NCBI GenBank assembly: GCA_951394045.1 | Contig: OX595994.1 | Span: 434,001 to 498,000 of the forward strand | DNA from: Nitzschia sp. DOCU1 | Taxonomy: Eukaryota > Bacillariophyta > Bacillariophyceae > Bacillariales > Bacillariaceae | Direction of reading: 5' to 3' | DNA length: 64,000 nt | Shown here: in pieces, positions 52,219 through 61,122 of the stretch | Numbering within the stretch: position 1 is the first letter of the stretch | How the letters are laid out: every line of letters begins with the position of its first letter | Position numbers and translations under genes: made by a program | The notes under the pieces: model-generated | The model's input: only the letters and a program-made list of their open reading frames with translations | Told to the model about the DNA's origin: nothing | Databases searched by the model: none

Positions 52219-52234
52219 TTATTTTAAATATAAT
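52219..52234 (+). promoter_or_regulatory. Primer-binding site of Copia-2, complementary to own LTR
   Basis: TTATTTTAAATATAAT starts at the first base after the LTR and is the exact reverse complement of 52097-52112 (16 of 16). No resemblance to common tRNA 3' ends. Confidence 0.65.
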
Positions 52235-52244
52235 CACCGAAACC

Positions 52245-55200
52245 ATGTCCACAGGGGACACGAAACCAGCGAAGAGCAACGGCTCAACGCCCGAAAAGAG
52301 TAAGAACAAGAGCAAGTTCTATGGCAAAAGGCCAACAACGACGATTGCCCCATCGTACAAGGGTAAATGTGCTGCCTTGGGGTCAAACGTATATGACTGC
52401 TCCGACAGCAGATCATCGGATCAATATTCGAAGACAACAAAAGAAATTGCTGACTACATTGGAAGCAACAACCCCAACGGAGGGGCAGGAGTGAGGATTG
52501 CCATCCTCAATGGAGAGAAGCCATCCATCCAGAAGCCAGTTAAGCCGGCCGGCACGGATGAGACTGACCTGGAAATCTGGAAGACGAAGATCAAGCGATA
52601 TGTAACACAGGAATCTCAACTCGAGGACCTTCTGGCATCGGCCTACTCGATCATTTGGGGCCAATGCACTCTCGCCATGCAGGCCAAACTACAAGGCCTC
52701 CCGGATTATCAGACGTTCTCGCAAGCCTCCGACTCGCTAGCTCTACTGGAAGGGATCAAAGTGATCTCACACAACTTCCAGAGCCAAAAGTATCCGGTCC
52801 ATGCCGTACATGAGGCACAGCGGAAGCTGTACCTCTATTTCCAACAGCCAACAGTCGACACACACACCTACTTTGAGAAATTCAACAGCCTGGTTGATGT
52901 GGTGAAGGCAGTCGGAGGTGCACTCTCAAGGCCTCCTGCAGCATTGACTATTGCGATCGAGGAAGCAGACCCGGCTATAGGGGACAAGGAAAACATGAGG
53001 GATGATGAGTTCGTAAGGGTGCATCAAGTTGCCGAGGACATGCATCTGGCAATGATGTTCCTGCTGAGTGCAGATCGTGCTCGCTTCGGAAGACTTATCA
53101 TCGATTTGGAAAACGACTACACCCAAGGGGTGGACAAATACCCACGCACCATTGGAGCAGCATATAACATGCTGGTATACTACAAAAGCGAAACCAACAG
53201 GTCGCTGGGGCGGTACATGAATGCCGATGGTGTAGCCTTCCAGCAGGATGGAGAGGCACTGGCGACAGAAGGTAAACAAAGGCGCGACGTCAAACACATT
53301 ACTTGTTTTAACTGTGATAGAAAAGGGCATTATGCCACAGACTGCCCTGAGCCGAAAAGGAAGAAAAAGAGTGATAACGATGAGGATGACGAGCCAGTCG
53401 AGCAAACTGGAATTGCGCAGCTCACCATGTGCGACTTCGAGGGCATCGAGGAATTATACGAGGGGTTTGGCTTTCATATCCATGGATCCTTCCAAAGCAG
53501 TGAATGCTTCAACACGACAGGCACCGCGACATGCCATGGCACGATCAGCGAAGCTGTCTGTAACTACGCTGCCAAGTCCAAGATCCCTGTAACATGGCTA
53601 CTGCTCGACAACCAATCCAATGTTGATATTTTTTGTAACCCAGCCCTACTCCGTAACATCCACGAAGTGGGGGGATCGATGCGTATCAACACAAACAACG
53701 GCTCTTCAGTGACAAAGCTGATGGGAACCCTACCTGGCTACGGAGAGGTATGGTTTGACCCACGTGGTATTGCCAACATTATATCCCTGTCACATGCCAA
53801 GGAAATGTTTCGTATCACATATGACAGTGCAGGAGATGACGTATTTGTCGTGCACAAAGATGATGGCACAACCCGAGAGTTCAGGACAGGGCCTATGGGA
53901 TTGTACTATCATGACGTGCAGACTCAAGTGCGAGAGAAGCGTGGCGTCTCTTTCAACCTAATTGCTGAAAAGGCTGAAAAGACGAAAGAAGAAAGAGATA
54001 AAAATGGAGTGTCCTTCAACGTGGTTACTGTTGATGACAAAAAGAGTCATTATACCAATCGAGACATCGCCTCGGCAGAGGAAGCCCGCAAGCTGCAGGC
54101 AATGGTAGGGCGACCATCCACTCGGAGCTTTATAAAAATGGTGCAGCAGAATCTATTGCCGAATTGTCCCATCACAGTGGACGACATCAAGGCTGCCGAG
54201 GACATTTTTGGCCCTGACCTTGGGGCACTAAAAGGGAAGACGGTACGGACCGCAAGCTCACACGTGCCGGTCACTGCAACTCCCTTGCCTGTGACAATCG
54301 TGGATCGCTACCAGGTGGTGGCACTGTGCGTGGATATCATGAAAGTCAACAGAATTCCTTTTTTCATGTCGATATCCAGGAACATTAAGTTCGGAACAGC
54401 CGAAATCATGCCGAGCATGATTGCCAAGAGTATCCTCAAGTGCCTCAGCCTGATCATCAAGACATACTTCCAACGAGGATTCAGGGTGCGCCTAGTCCTT
54501 GCCGATGGACAATTTGAGACAATCCGTGGTGATCTGGCTGGCTTGGGAATAAATCTCAACATTTGTGGAGCTGATGAACACGTGCCAGAGGTGGAACGGT
54601 TCATACGCACGGTGAAAGAGCGGGTTCGTTCACTTTACAACTCGCTTCCCTTCAACGCATTCCCCCACATCATGTTGAAGAAAATGGTGTACTTCTCTGT
54701 GTTTTGGCTAAATATGATGCCGCCAGGTGACGGAATCTCAAAGACAATTTCACCACGAACTATTGTCACTGGCCTGAAGGCCAACTACTTGGCACACTGC
54801 CGATACGAATTCGGTGGCTATGCGCAAACGCATGAAGAGCACGACAACACCATGTTGTCTCGCACCATTGGCGCTATATGTCTAGGGCCAACAGGGAATA
54901 TCCAAGGCGGCTACCATTTTATGAACTTGAGAACGGGACTCCAACTGACCCGTACCCACTGGACCCCCCTGCCTATGCCACGTGAAGTGATTGACCGAGT
55001 CCATGCCATTGCCCAACAAAATAAGGCGGACAGGACCCTCACATTCACCAGGCGCGACAACACTCCAATGGATGATGAATCGGACAGTGAAGGATCAGAG
55101 GACGAGGAAAATTCTGACCACTATGATCCTGATGAGGATCCAGACGATCTGGACAATGACCCAATTCCTACCCTTGATGATGAGAATTATGGGCCAGCCG

Positions 55201-57176
55201 ATGACCAAGAAATTTTCCCAGCCGCTGCTGACACGCTGGAAACCCAATATGGGCCCCCAGATCATCCAGAAGACGAAGAAGACGTCGAAGAGGATGCCAC
55301 TGATATGGCAGACCCAAACGGAGTGGTGCCAGACATCGCAGGAATTGCAGGAGTGCCCGAGGAAGAAATAATGCACGAAGAAGCAGTGCTAGACCAGGAA
55401 CCACCTCCTCTATTGCGACGAAGCACCCGTGAACGCCGCCAGCCTGAGCGACTCATTGAGACACACATGCTCAATATTTATGGGCAGAAATCCGTGTCAA
55501 TCTTCGAGATGAATGATGAAACCCGAATTATAAGCCCATCCAAGGACCCAGTCGAAATTCAAGGCATTGCTATGACGCAATACAATATTAAAAAAGGTCT
55601 GCAGGTCTTTGGCAACGAGGGTATCAAGGCAGTACAAGATGAGCTGGAGCAACTTGTCGACATGGACGTTATGACCCCCCGGTCTGACATGACTCATGAA
55701 GAAAAGCGCAGCGCCCTGCAGTATCTCATGTTTCTGAAGCAGAAACGATGTGGCCGGATCAAGGGGAGAGGCTGCGCCGATGGAAGGAAGCAGAGGGCTT
55801 TCATTGACAAGGCCGATGCGTCATCTCCAACAGTGGCCCTTGAAGCATTATTTTTGTCATGTATCATGGACGCCAAAGAGGGCAGGGACGTAGCCACAGT
55901 GGATGTGCCCGGTGCCTTCATGCAGGCCGACATGGACGAGACTGTCTTTATCCGATTTGATGGTACCATGGCTGAACTGCTCGCCAAGCTCAACCCAAGC
56001 ATGTACCGCAAGCACATCCAGGTCGAAGGAAAAAAGAAGGTTCTATATGCCGAACTAAAAAAGGCACTTTATGGGACTCTGAGAGCCGCCCTTCTTTTTT
56101 GGCAAAACCTCTCAGCATTCCTAGAGAGCCTGGGCTTTGAGAAGAACCCATACGACTCCTGTGTCGCCAACAAAATCGTTGATGGCGAACAATGCACAGT
56201 GCTGTGGCACGTTGATGATCTGAAGATATCACACAAGGACCCAGACGTAGTGAGTTCACTCATTGAAACTCTTGAGCACAAATATGGCGAACGCAAACCG
56301 CTCTCGGTGAATCGAGGCGACATTCATGAATATCTGGGGATGACGATTGATTATTCCTTGCCAGGAAAAGTGCAAATCACAATGTTCGACTACATTGAAA
56401 AGATGCTCGAGGAAATGCCCCCCATCATGGACGGGGAGTCCGTGACGCCAGCTGCCAGCCATCTGTTTGAAGTTAACGAGAAAGCTGATCCACTGTCCGA
56501 AGATGACAGTGTATTTTTCCACTACGTGACGGCGAAACTTCTATTTCTCTGCAAGCGTGCACGCCCAGATATACAAACGGCAGTGGCATTCCTGAGTACA
56601 CGAGTACGGGGGCCAGACAAGGACGATTACAAGAAACTTACCCGTGCCATGAAATATCTTCGAGGCACCAGGAATATGCCGCTTATACTGGAGGCAGATG
56701 ACGCATTGGTTATAAAATGGTATATTGACTCGTCATATGCAGTGCACCCAGATATGCGAGGCCATACGGGTGGGGCAATGACAATGGGCAAAGGAGTGCC
56801 CTATGCCAACTCTTCGAAGCATAAATTGAATGCCAAGAGCTCCACTGAGGCGGAGGTGATAGGAATGAGCGACATGATTGGACAGGCGCTCTGGACGAGA
56901 TATTTTTTAGAGGCGCAGGGCTACGAAGTTCAGGAGAACCGCCTCTACCAGGATAATAAAAGCGCAATGCTCCTAGAGAAAAATGGAAGAGCATCAAGTG
57001 GCAAGAAGACTCGTCACATCAACATTCGATACTTCTTCGTGCAAGACCGCATCGCAAGCGGAGAGGTAACACTGCAGCACTGTCCGACCGAGATGATGAT
57101 CGGGGATTTCTTCACGAAGCCGCTACAAGGCGCCGCTTTCACCAAGTTCCGAGATGCCATCATGAACAACAACTAG
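52245..57176 (+). CDS. Copia gag-pol polyprotein, 1643 aa (Copia-2)
   Basis: ATG 52245 is the first after the PBS; the frame also opens upstream from a TTG in the LTR. Domains in order: capsid; complete CCHC knuckle CFNCDRKGHYATDC (C354, C357, H362, C367); protease with LDNQS (D455); a region with two GVSFN repeats; integrase with a degenerate N-terminal finger (GRPS where GHPS is usual) and core D697, D754, E784; a long acidic linker; reverse transcriptase with HVDD (D1324, D1325); RNase H with STEAE and QDNKSA. No stop or frameshift, so probably capable of autonomous movement. Confidence 0.95.
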   Translation: MSTGDTKPAKSNGSTPEKSKNKSKFYGKRPTTTIAPSYKGKCAALGSNVYDCSDSRSSDQYSKTTKEIADYIGSNNPNGGAGVRIAILNGEKPSIQKPVKPAGTDETDLEIWKTKIKRYVTQESQLEDLLASAYSIIWGQCTLAMQAKLQGLPDYQTFSQASDSLALLEGIKVISHNFQSQKYPVHAVHEAQRKLYLYFQQPTVDTHTYFEKFNSLVDVVKAVGGALSRPPAALTIAIEEADPAIGDKENMRDDEFVRVHQVAEDMHLAMMFLLSADRARFGRLIIDLENDYTQGVDKYPRTIGAAYNMLVYYKSETNRSLGRYMNADGVAFQQDGEALATEGKQRRDVKHITCFNCDRKGHYATDCPEPKRKKKSDNDEDDEPVEQTGIAQLTMCDFEGIEELYEGFGFHIHGSFQSSECFNTTGTATCHGTISEAVCNYAAKSKIPVTWLLLDNQSNVDIFCNPALLRNIHEVGGSMRINTNNGSSVTKLMGTLPGYGEVWFDPRGIANIISLSHAKEMFRITYDSAGDDVFVVHKDDGTTREFRTGPMGLYYHDVQTQVREKRGVSFNLIAEKAEKTKEERDKNGVSFNVVTVDDKKSHYTNRDIASAEEARKLQAMVGRPSTRSFIKMVQQNLLPNCPITVDDIKAAEDIFGPDLGALKGKTVRTASSHVPVTATPLPVTIVDRYQVVALCVDIMKVNRIPFFMSISRNIKFGTAEIMPSMIAKSILKCLSLIIKTYFQRGFRVRLVLADGQFETIRGDLAGLGINLNICGADEHVPEVERFIRTVKERVRSLYNSLPFNAFPHIMLKKMVYFSVFWLNMMPPGDGISKTISPRTIVTGLKANYLAHCRYEFGGYAQTHEEHDNTMLSRTIGAICLGPTGNIQGGYHFMNLRTGLQLTRTHWTPLPMPREVIDRVHAIAQQNKADRTLTFTRRDNTPMDDESDSEGSEDEENSDHYDPDEDPDDLDNDPIPTLDDENYGPADDQEIFPAAADTLETQYGPPDHPEDEEDVEEDATDMADPNGVVPDIAGIAGVPEEEIMHEEAVLDQEPPPLLRRSTRERRQPERLIETHMLNIYGQKSVSIFEMNDETRIISPSKDPVEIQGIAMTQYNIKKGLQVFGNEGIKAVQDELEQLVDMDVMTPRSDMTHEEKRSALQYLMFLKQKRCGRIKGRGCADGRKQRAFIDKADASSPTVALEALFLSCIMDAKEGRDVATVDVPGAFMQADMDETVFIRFDGTMAELLAKLNPSMYRKHIQVEGKKKVLYAELKKALYGTLRAALLFWQNLSAFLESLGFEKNPYDSCVANKIVDGEQCTVLWHVDDLKISHKDPDVVSSLIETLEHKYGERKPLSVNRGDIHEYLGMTIDYSLPGKVQITMFDYIEKMLEEMPPIMDGESVTPAASHLFEVNEKADPLSEDDSVFFHYVTAKLLFLCKRARPDIQTAVAFLSTRVRGPDKDDYKKLTRAMKYLRGTRNMPLILEADDALVIKWYIDSSYAVHPDMRGHTGGAMTMGKGVPYANSSKHKLNAKSSTEAEVIGMSDMIGQALWTRYFLEAQGYEVQENRLYQDNKSAMLLEKNGRASSGKKTRHINIRYFFVQDRIASGEVTLQHCPTEMMIGDFFTKPLQGAAFTKFRDAIMNNN

Positions 57177-57197
57177 AGCATCAGCACCGCAGGAGTG

Positions 57198-57481
57198 TGT
57201 TGAATATCGACGATACTAAGGGTACGGTGCCGACGCATACGTACACACATACCATCAGTAAAATTGCATGGAATAATAAAACACGTGGACGGCCTCCCGC
57301 CAGTCATTCGAGAACTATCGACGATGGCGGACGAGAAACAAAAGAGTAGAGAGGCTGTCATTATATTTAAAATAATCCGACTTGCATAAGAATATCAGGT
57401 CTCCCGATAGACAATAAGCTTGGTCTGGATCGATACTCTGATTGGGTTCGAGGACTAGTGAGGTTGCGCGTGGTTTCAACA
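57198..57481 (+). repeat. 3' LTR of Copia-2
   Basis: 284 bp, same as 51935-52218. Confidence 0.95.
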
Positions 57482-57486
57482 GCAAC

Positions 57487-57952
57487 GATGCTCATTCTGG
57501 AGGATGATGTCGTATTTTACCCTGGAAAATCCCGAAATCCAGGCTTTGTCGAAGCGTTGTCCTCCTTGATTGATATTCTGCCACCCGATTGGGAAATTGT
57601 GTTTCTGGGATTTTGCAACTTTGGGCCTCGAAACGACGTAGTGGAATTGTCTCGGATACGAAATGATGCTGATTCAACTACCGCTGCCCTCCCAGTCCAG
57701 ATCTTTCGACCGACCTATGGCTTTTATACGCATGCATATGCTCTTAAGCGATCGGGGGCCTCGCGGCTTTTGGAGAAGTTACCCGTTGCTGCTCCCTTGG
57801 ACGTTTGGTTGGCCGACAACAACTGGTTTGGCTTGAAAGTATATGTGAGCGTGGTTCCTTCAAAGGAGGGATTGAAGGGCAATGGAGTATCATTGATTGC
57901 ACAGCGCCGTGTTGACAGTGACATTGTTCATTCTGCACATCATAGCAGTTAG
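57487..57952 (+). pseudogene. GT25-family glycosyltransferase, 3' part, split by Copia
   Basis: This continues the frame of 51543-51934 after the gcaac duplication (57482-57486). It begins MLILEDDV, the acidic motif expected to bind metal and sugar nucleotide in GT25 enzymes, then FGYCN-like, RPTYGFYTHAYALKRSGA and LDVWLAD segments also usual in the family, and ends at TAG 57950-57952. It cannot be expressed as part of the enzyme unless the Copia element is removed from the transcript. The product before insertion would be a Golgi/ER sugar transferase, but no signal anchor is visible in the 285 residues. Confidence 0.8.
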
Positions 57953-58050
57953 TCATCAAGGACCACGCTTAAAAACTACAGTAGTTGATTTGGAAAGACA
58001 CGCAGATTCGCAAATTTACACTTAGTATTCGTCGCTATTGGTAGAGCATT

Positions 58051-60501
58051 CTACATATTGAAATCCGACCGGCATCCAGAACAGCAGGACGGAATATCAC
58101 AAATCACGCCCATTTCGACGTCATTGTCGGTGTATGGGCAATCCACAACAAAAGTTCGGAGCTCCAGGTCTCGAAGCGCGCAAATCTCTGGGGCGACGCG
58201 GCCCGTCAATAGTGTTCCGTCCAACTGCAAAACTTGGAGATTATCTAGCATTGCCAAATCAATCGGAATGTCTTCTCGCAGCACATTCTCATTCAAACTT
58301 AGTCGAGTCAAACGAGCAAGATATCCCAAGGTGAAAGGGATGGGACCCTCTAGGAAATTAAATCCAAGATCGAGGACGGTCAAGTTGCCCAAGTTACCAA
58401 GTTCCAGGGGGATGGTTCCTCGTAGTTCATTATTGCTCAAATCCATCCTGACCAGATCGGGCAAATCACCAAAATCGGTCTCGATATTACCAGCGATCTT
58501 TGTCTCCCTAATGGTCAATTCCAAGAGCTTCTTCAAGTTTCGTCCATAGAGCGCGGGAAGACGACCAGCCAATCCCGGTACGTCACGAATGACTAATGTC
58601 TCTAGGTTCGTGAGTTCACCAATGGCAGTAGGAATTTCACCTCCAAAGAGATTGGGACCCAACGTCAACGATGTCAAGTTGTTCAGAGTGCCAATATCGG
58701 TAGGAATTGTTCCTGTCAGCTCATTTCCACCCAGATCCAAGTGGGTTAGGTTACCAAGACTGAACAAGGTCATTGGAAGACTTCCAACCAATTGATTGGA
58801 CCCGATCATAAGCATTTCCAAACTAATAGCACCCGCCAACTCTTGTGAGATTCGGCCACTCAAACGGTTGCCCTCCACATCAAGCTCTCTCAACTGCTTT
58901 GCCTTGCCGACCATTGGAGGCACAGGTCCTGTCAAGGCATTGAAGCTAAGATCAACGACTTCAATGACCTTCACAGTGAACAATCCCTCGGGGATGGGGC
59001 CCTCGAGTAGATTGCGTGCTGCATAAAATTGCGTCATGTGCACTAGCAAAGCGATTTCTGGAGGCAACTGTAAAAGAAACGAGAGACAAATGAGTAAGAA
59101 ATATGGAGTGAAATATTTACGAGGACGTCGTTCGTTTAGTTCACGTACCGTTCCCTGCAGGTTATTGTCGGACACGGCCAACACTTGAACCATGCCGTCC
59201 GCGTCGCACTCGACCCCATGCCACTCACAAACACTTTCCGAGCTGAACCAATTGTCGTTCGACTCCCATTGGGTACCACCTAAGGCAGCGTAGAAGGTCG
59301 CCAAAGCAAATCGATCTACTTTCTCTTCGTAGGAAAACCGATATTCTTCTCCCGAAGAGATCCATACCAGTGCTTGGTTGCGGGGCGAACACGAGCTGAT
59401 TTCCTCGTCAAAGTCTTCATATAGAGTCGAAATAAACGTTTCGAGTCTGCTCTCATAGCGTTCGCGAACGTCGTCGGCAATGATCTGAATCTCACCAACG
59501 CACAGACATTGATCGATGACGTGAGGATTGCTAAGGCCCGCCAAATCACAATCGCCTTGAATCGGGTCCATGACTGTCGTCAGCCCAACCGTCGGGGACG
59601 GAGTCGGTGCTCTAGTTGCCCCATCATCCTCTCCAAGATTGGGAGCATCTTTACGATCTTCGTTGACCAAATACCAACCGACGTAAGCTCCAGCGCCAAG
59701 AAGACCACACACCAGGAAGCAAACGAGCCAATACCAACAGGGGTTGGGCTTAGTCGGTCCCTTTTCATCCTCCGGTGGTGAAGGTCGAGTGTAGGCCGAG
59801 GGCGTCTGCCGTACAGGAGGGACGAATTGGGGGCTTTGCTGTTGGTTTTCTTCGTCCGCGATAACAGGTGCGCCTGTGGATGGCCCTCCCGTGGAAGGAG
59901 ACGATGTCGTCCTCTCATCTGCTGGAGGCGACCCAGTAGTTGTAGATCCGTGGTCCACCGATGCAGAAGGTTGCTGCATCGTGTCCTCCTCCTCCAAAGG
60001 CGGGAAGTCCGCAAAATTGGTAAATCCTTCCGGATCGGGATGAGGTTGACTGGCCGTGGTATTAGTTCCGTCGCCGCTAGTCGGCTGCGCCTCGGAACTT
60101 TGCGCCGTGTATTGTCCCGACACCCCGGCAGTAGAATCATCTACAAAGACAGAGGATGCTTGTGTTTCACCTTCTTCAGATTCGTCGTCGCCGCCACCTT
60201 CACCGCCGTCGTCCTCTACTACCTCGTCTTCTACTATTTCCTCGAAAACTTCCTCTTCTTCGTAGACTTCGTCCTCGTAGTATTCTTCTTCCTCGAAGAC
60301 CTCTTCTTCCTCCAATACTTCCTCATCATCCTTGTTATCTTCTTCTTCTCCTCCTTCTCCTCCTCCTCCTTCGTTTGTTTCGGGGGTAGCAGGAGTAGCA
60401 CCCGAGCTTTCGTCGGGCGATTGGTTTGTTTCCTCGGGAACTGCAGAGGTTTCAGCTACCGCACCGTCGGCGTCGGTCATCTCTGTCATCAAATGGCTCA
60501 T
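58051..60501 (-). CDS. Leucine-rich-repeat membrane protein (LRR-1)
   Basis: Exons 60501-59149 and 59067-58051 flank an 81-nt intron (59068-59148) that has no stop and is a multiple of three. The spliced protein has 789 residues. Order: a disordered, highly acidic N-terminal tail (Glu/Tyr-rich EEVFEEEE type), one transmembrane helix (CWYWLVCFLVCGLLGAGAYVGWYLV), a juxtamembrane Cys domain (GDCDLAGLSNPHVIDQCLC to ALVWISSG), an LRRNT-like segment with WHGVECD, about 14 LRRs of the plant-like LxxLDLxxNxLxGxIP type, and a Cys-rich end (CDIPSCCSGC). The layout suggests the LRRs face outside. No kinase is present; the ligand is unknown. ATG 60501 was taken because the frame upstream opens only with TTG. 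Confidence 0.85.
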   Translation of the reverse strand: MSHLMTEMTDADGAVAETSAVPEETNQSPDESSGATPATPETNEGGGGEGGEEEDNKDDEEVLEEEEVFEEEEYYEDEVYEEEEVFEEIVEDEVVEDDGGEGGGDDESEEGETQASSVFVDDSTAGVSGQYTAQSSEAQPTSGDGTNTTASQPHPDPEGFTNFADFPPLEEEDTMQQPSASVDHGSTTTGSPPADERTTSSPSTGGPSTGAPVIADEENQQQSPQFVPPVRQTPSAYTRPSPPEDEKGPTKPNPCWYWLVCFLVCGLLGAGAYVGWYLVNEDRKDAPNLGEDDGATRAPTPSPTVGLTTVMDPIQGDCDLAGLSNPHVIDQCLCVGEIQIIADDVRERYESRLETFISTLYEDFDEEISSCSPRNQALVWISSGEEYRFSYEEKVDRFALATFYAALGGTQWESNDNWFSSESVCEWHGVECDADGMVQVLAVSDNNLQGTVRELNERRPRKYFTPYFLLICLSFLLQLPPEIALLVHMTQFYAARNLLEGPIPEGLFTVKVIEVVDLSFNALTGPVPPMVGKAKQLRELDVEGNRLSGRISQELAGAISLEMLMIGSNQLVGSLPMTLFSLGNLTHLDLGGNELTGTIPTDIGTLNNLTSLTLGPNLFGGEIPTAIGELTNLETLVIRDVPGLAGRLPALYGRNLKKLLELTIRETKIAGNIETDFGDLPDLVRMDLSNNELRGTIPLELGNLGNLTVLDLGFNFLEGPIPFTLGYLARLTRLSLNENVLREDIPIDLAMLDNLQVLQLDGTLLTGRVAPEICALRDLELRTFVVDCPYTDNDVEMGVICDIPSCCSGCRSDFNM

Positions 60502-61122
60502 TGGGTTTCCTTCGAGGCTTCGACTGCTCAACGCAACAATCCGAAACCTTTACTGTTTCTGTTTTTCAGCTTTCAGTGCTCTGAGGACTTGGTGCGGGTA
60601 TGGTTGGCAGTGTTTCCAGTTTGAGCACCGATGATACTTCGTTGAAGACTTATTCCATGCCCACAAACGGGTTGGGGAAAGCAAAAGCATCTCGGCACAA
60701 CATGTGCCGTCGTTCCTATAATTCTTTCAAGTGCCAAAATCGTTGATGGCGGCAGATTTTCATTATGGATGTGATCTTATGCCGTATTCAAGGATGTATA
60801 TTATATCGCCTATGGAACCATGCTTTTTATTTTTTTAGCACGTATAAAAAAGCGTCGAAGCTTCCGAGTTCGCCTTTGCACTCACAAAATCTGAAACTGA
60901 AAACGAAAGCGAAATGTCACATCGCTCATTTAACTATCATCGAGCATGGCAGCCTTTCAAACAGTGGGAAAACTAGAGCCCCAGCAACTATTGGACTGGA
61001 TTTGCTTGAATGGTCAAAATTAAAGATGTTATGCCATTATACTCAGCGAAGTTATCTAGACTGGCGGATCTACAATACATGACACTCGAGAATTACTTGT
61101 TTGCTCGCCGCTGCTGGGAACT
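60502..61122. other. Intergenic, 621 bp
   Basis: Promoter of LRR-1 and 3' UTR of LRR-2. An AT-rich stretch with an open frame on the plus strand (60765-61082) has no gene features. Confidence 0.5.

Larger units (their letters stand above)
51935..57481 (+). mobile_element. Copia-2 LTR retrotransposon
   Basis: A complete 5547-bp element: LTRs 51935-52218 and 57198-57481 (identical by eye, TGTTG...CAACA), PBS 52219-52234, gag-pol 52245-57176, CAGGAGTG touching the 3' LTR, and gcaac duplications at 51930-51934 and 57482-57486. It is inserted in sense orientation within the GT25 coding region. The identical LTRs and undamaged host frame point to recent insertion. It shares domain layout, terminal bases and purine tract with Copia-1 but differs in LTR and PBS sequence. 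Confidence 0.95.

Noticed and set aside
52179..52244. Extension of the Copia-2 polyprotein into the LTR
   Set aside because: The frame opens with TTG inside the LTR and crosses the PBS; the first ATG is at 52245.
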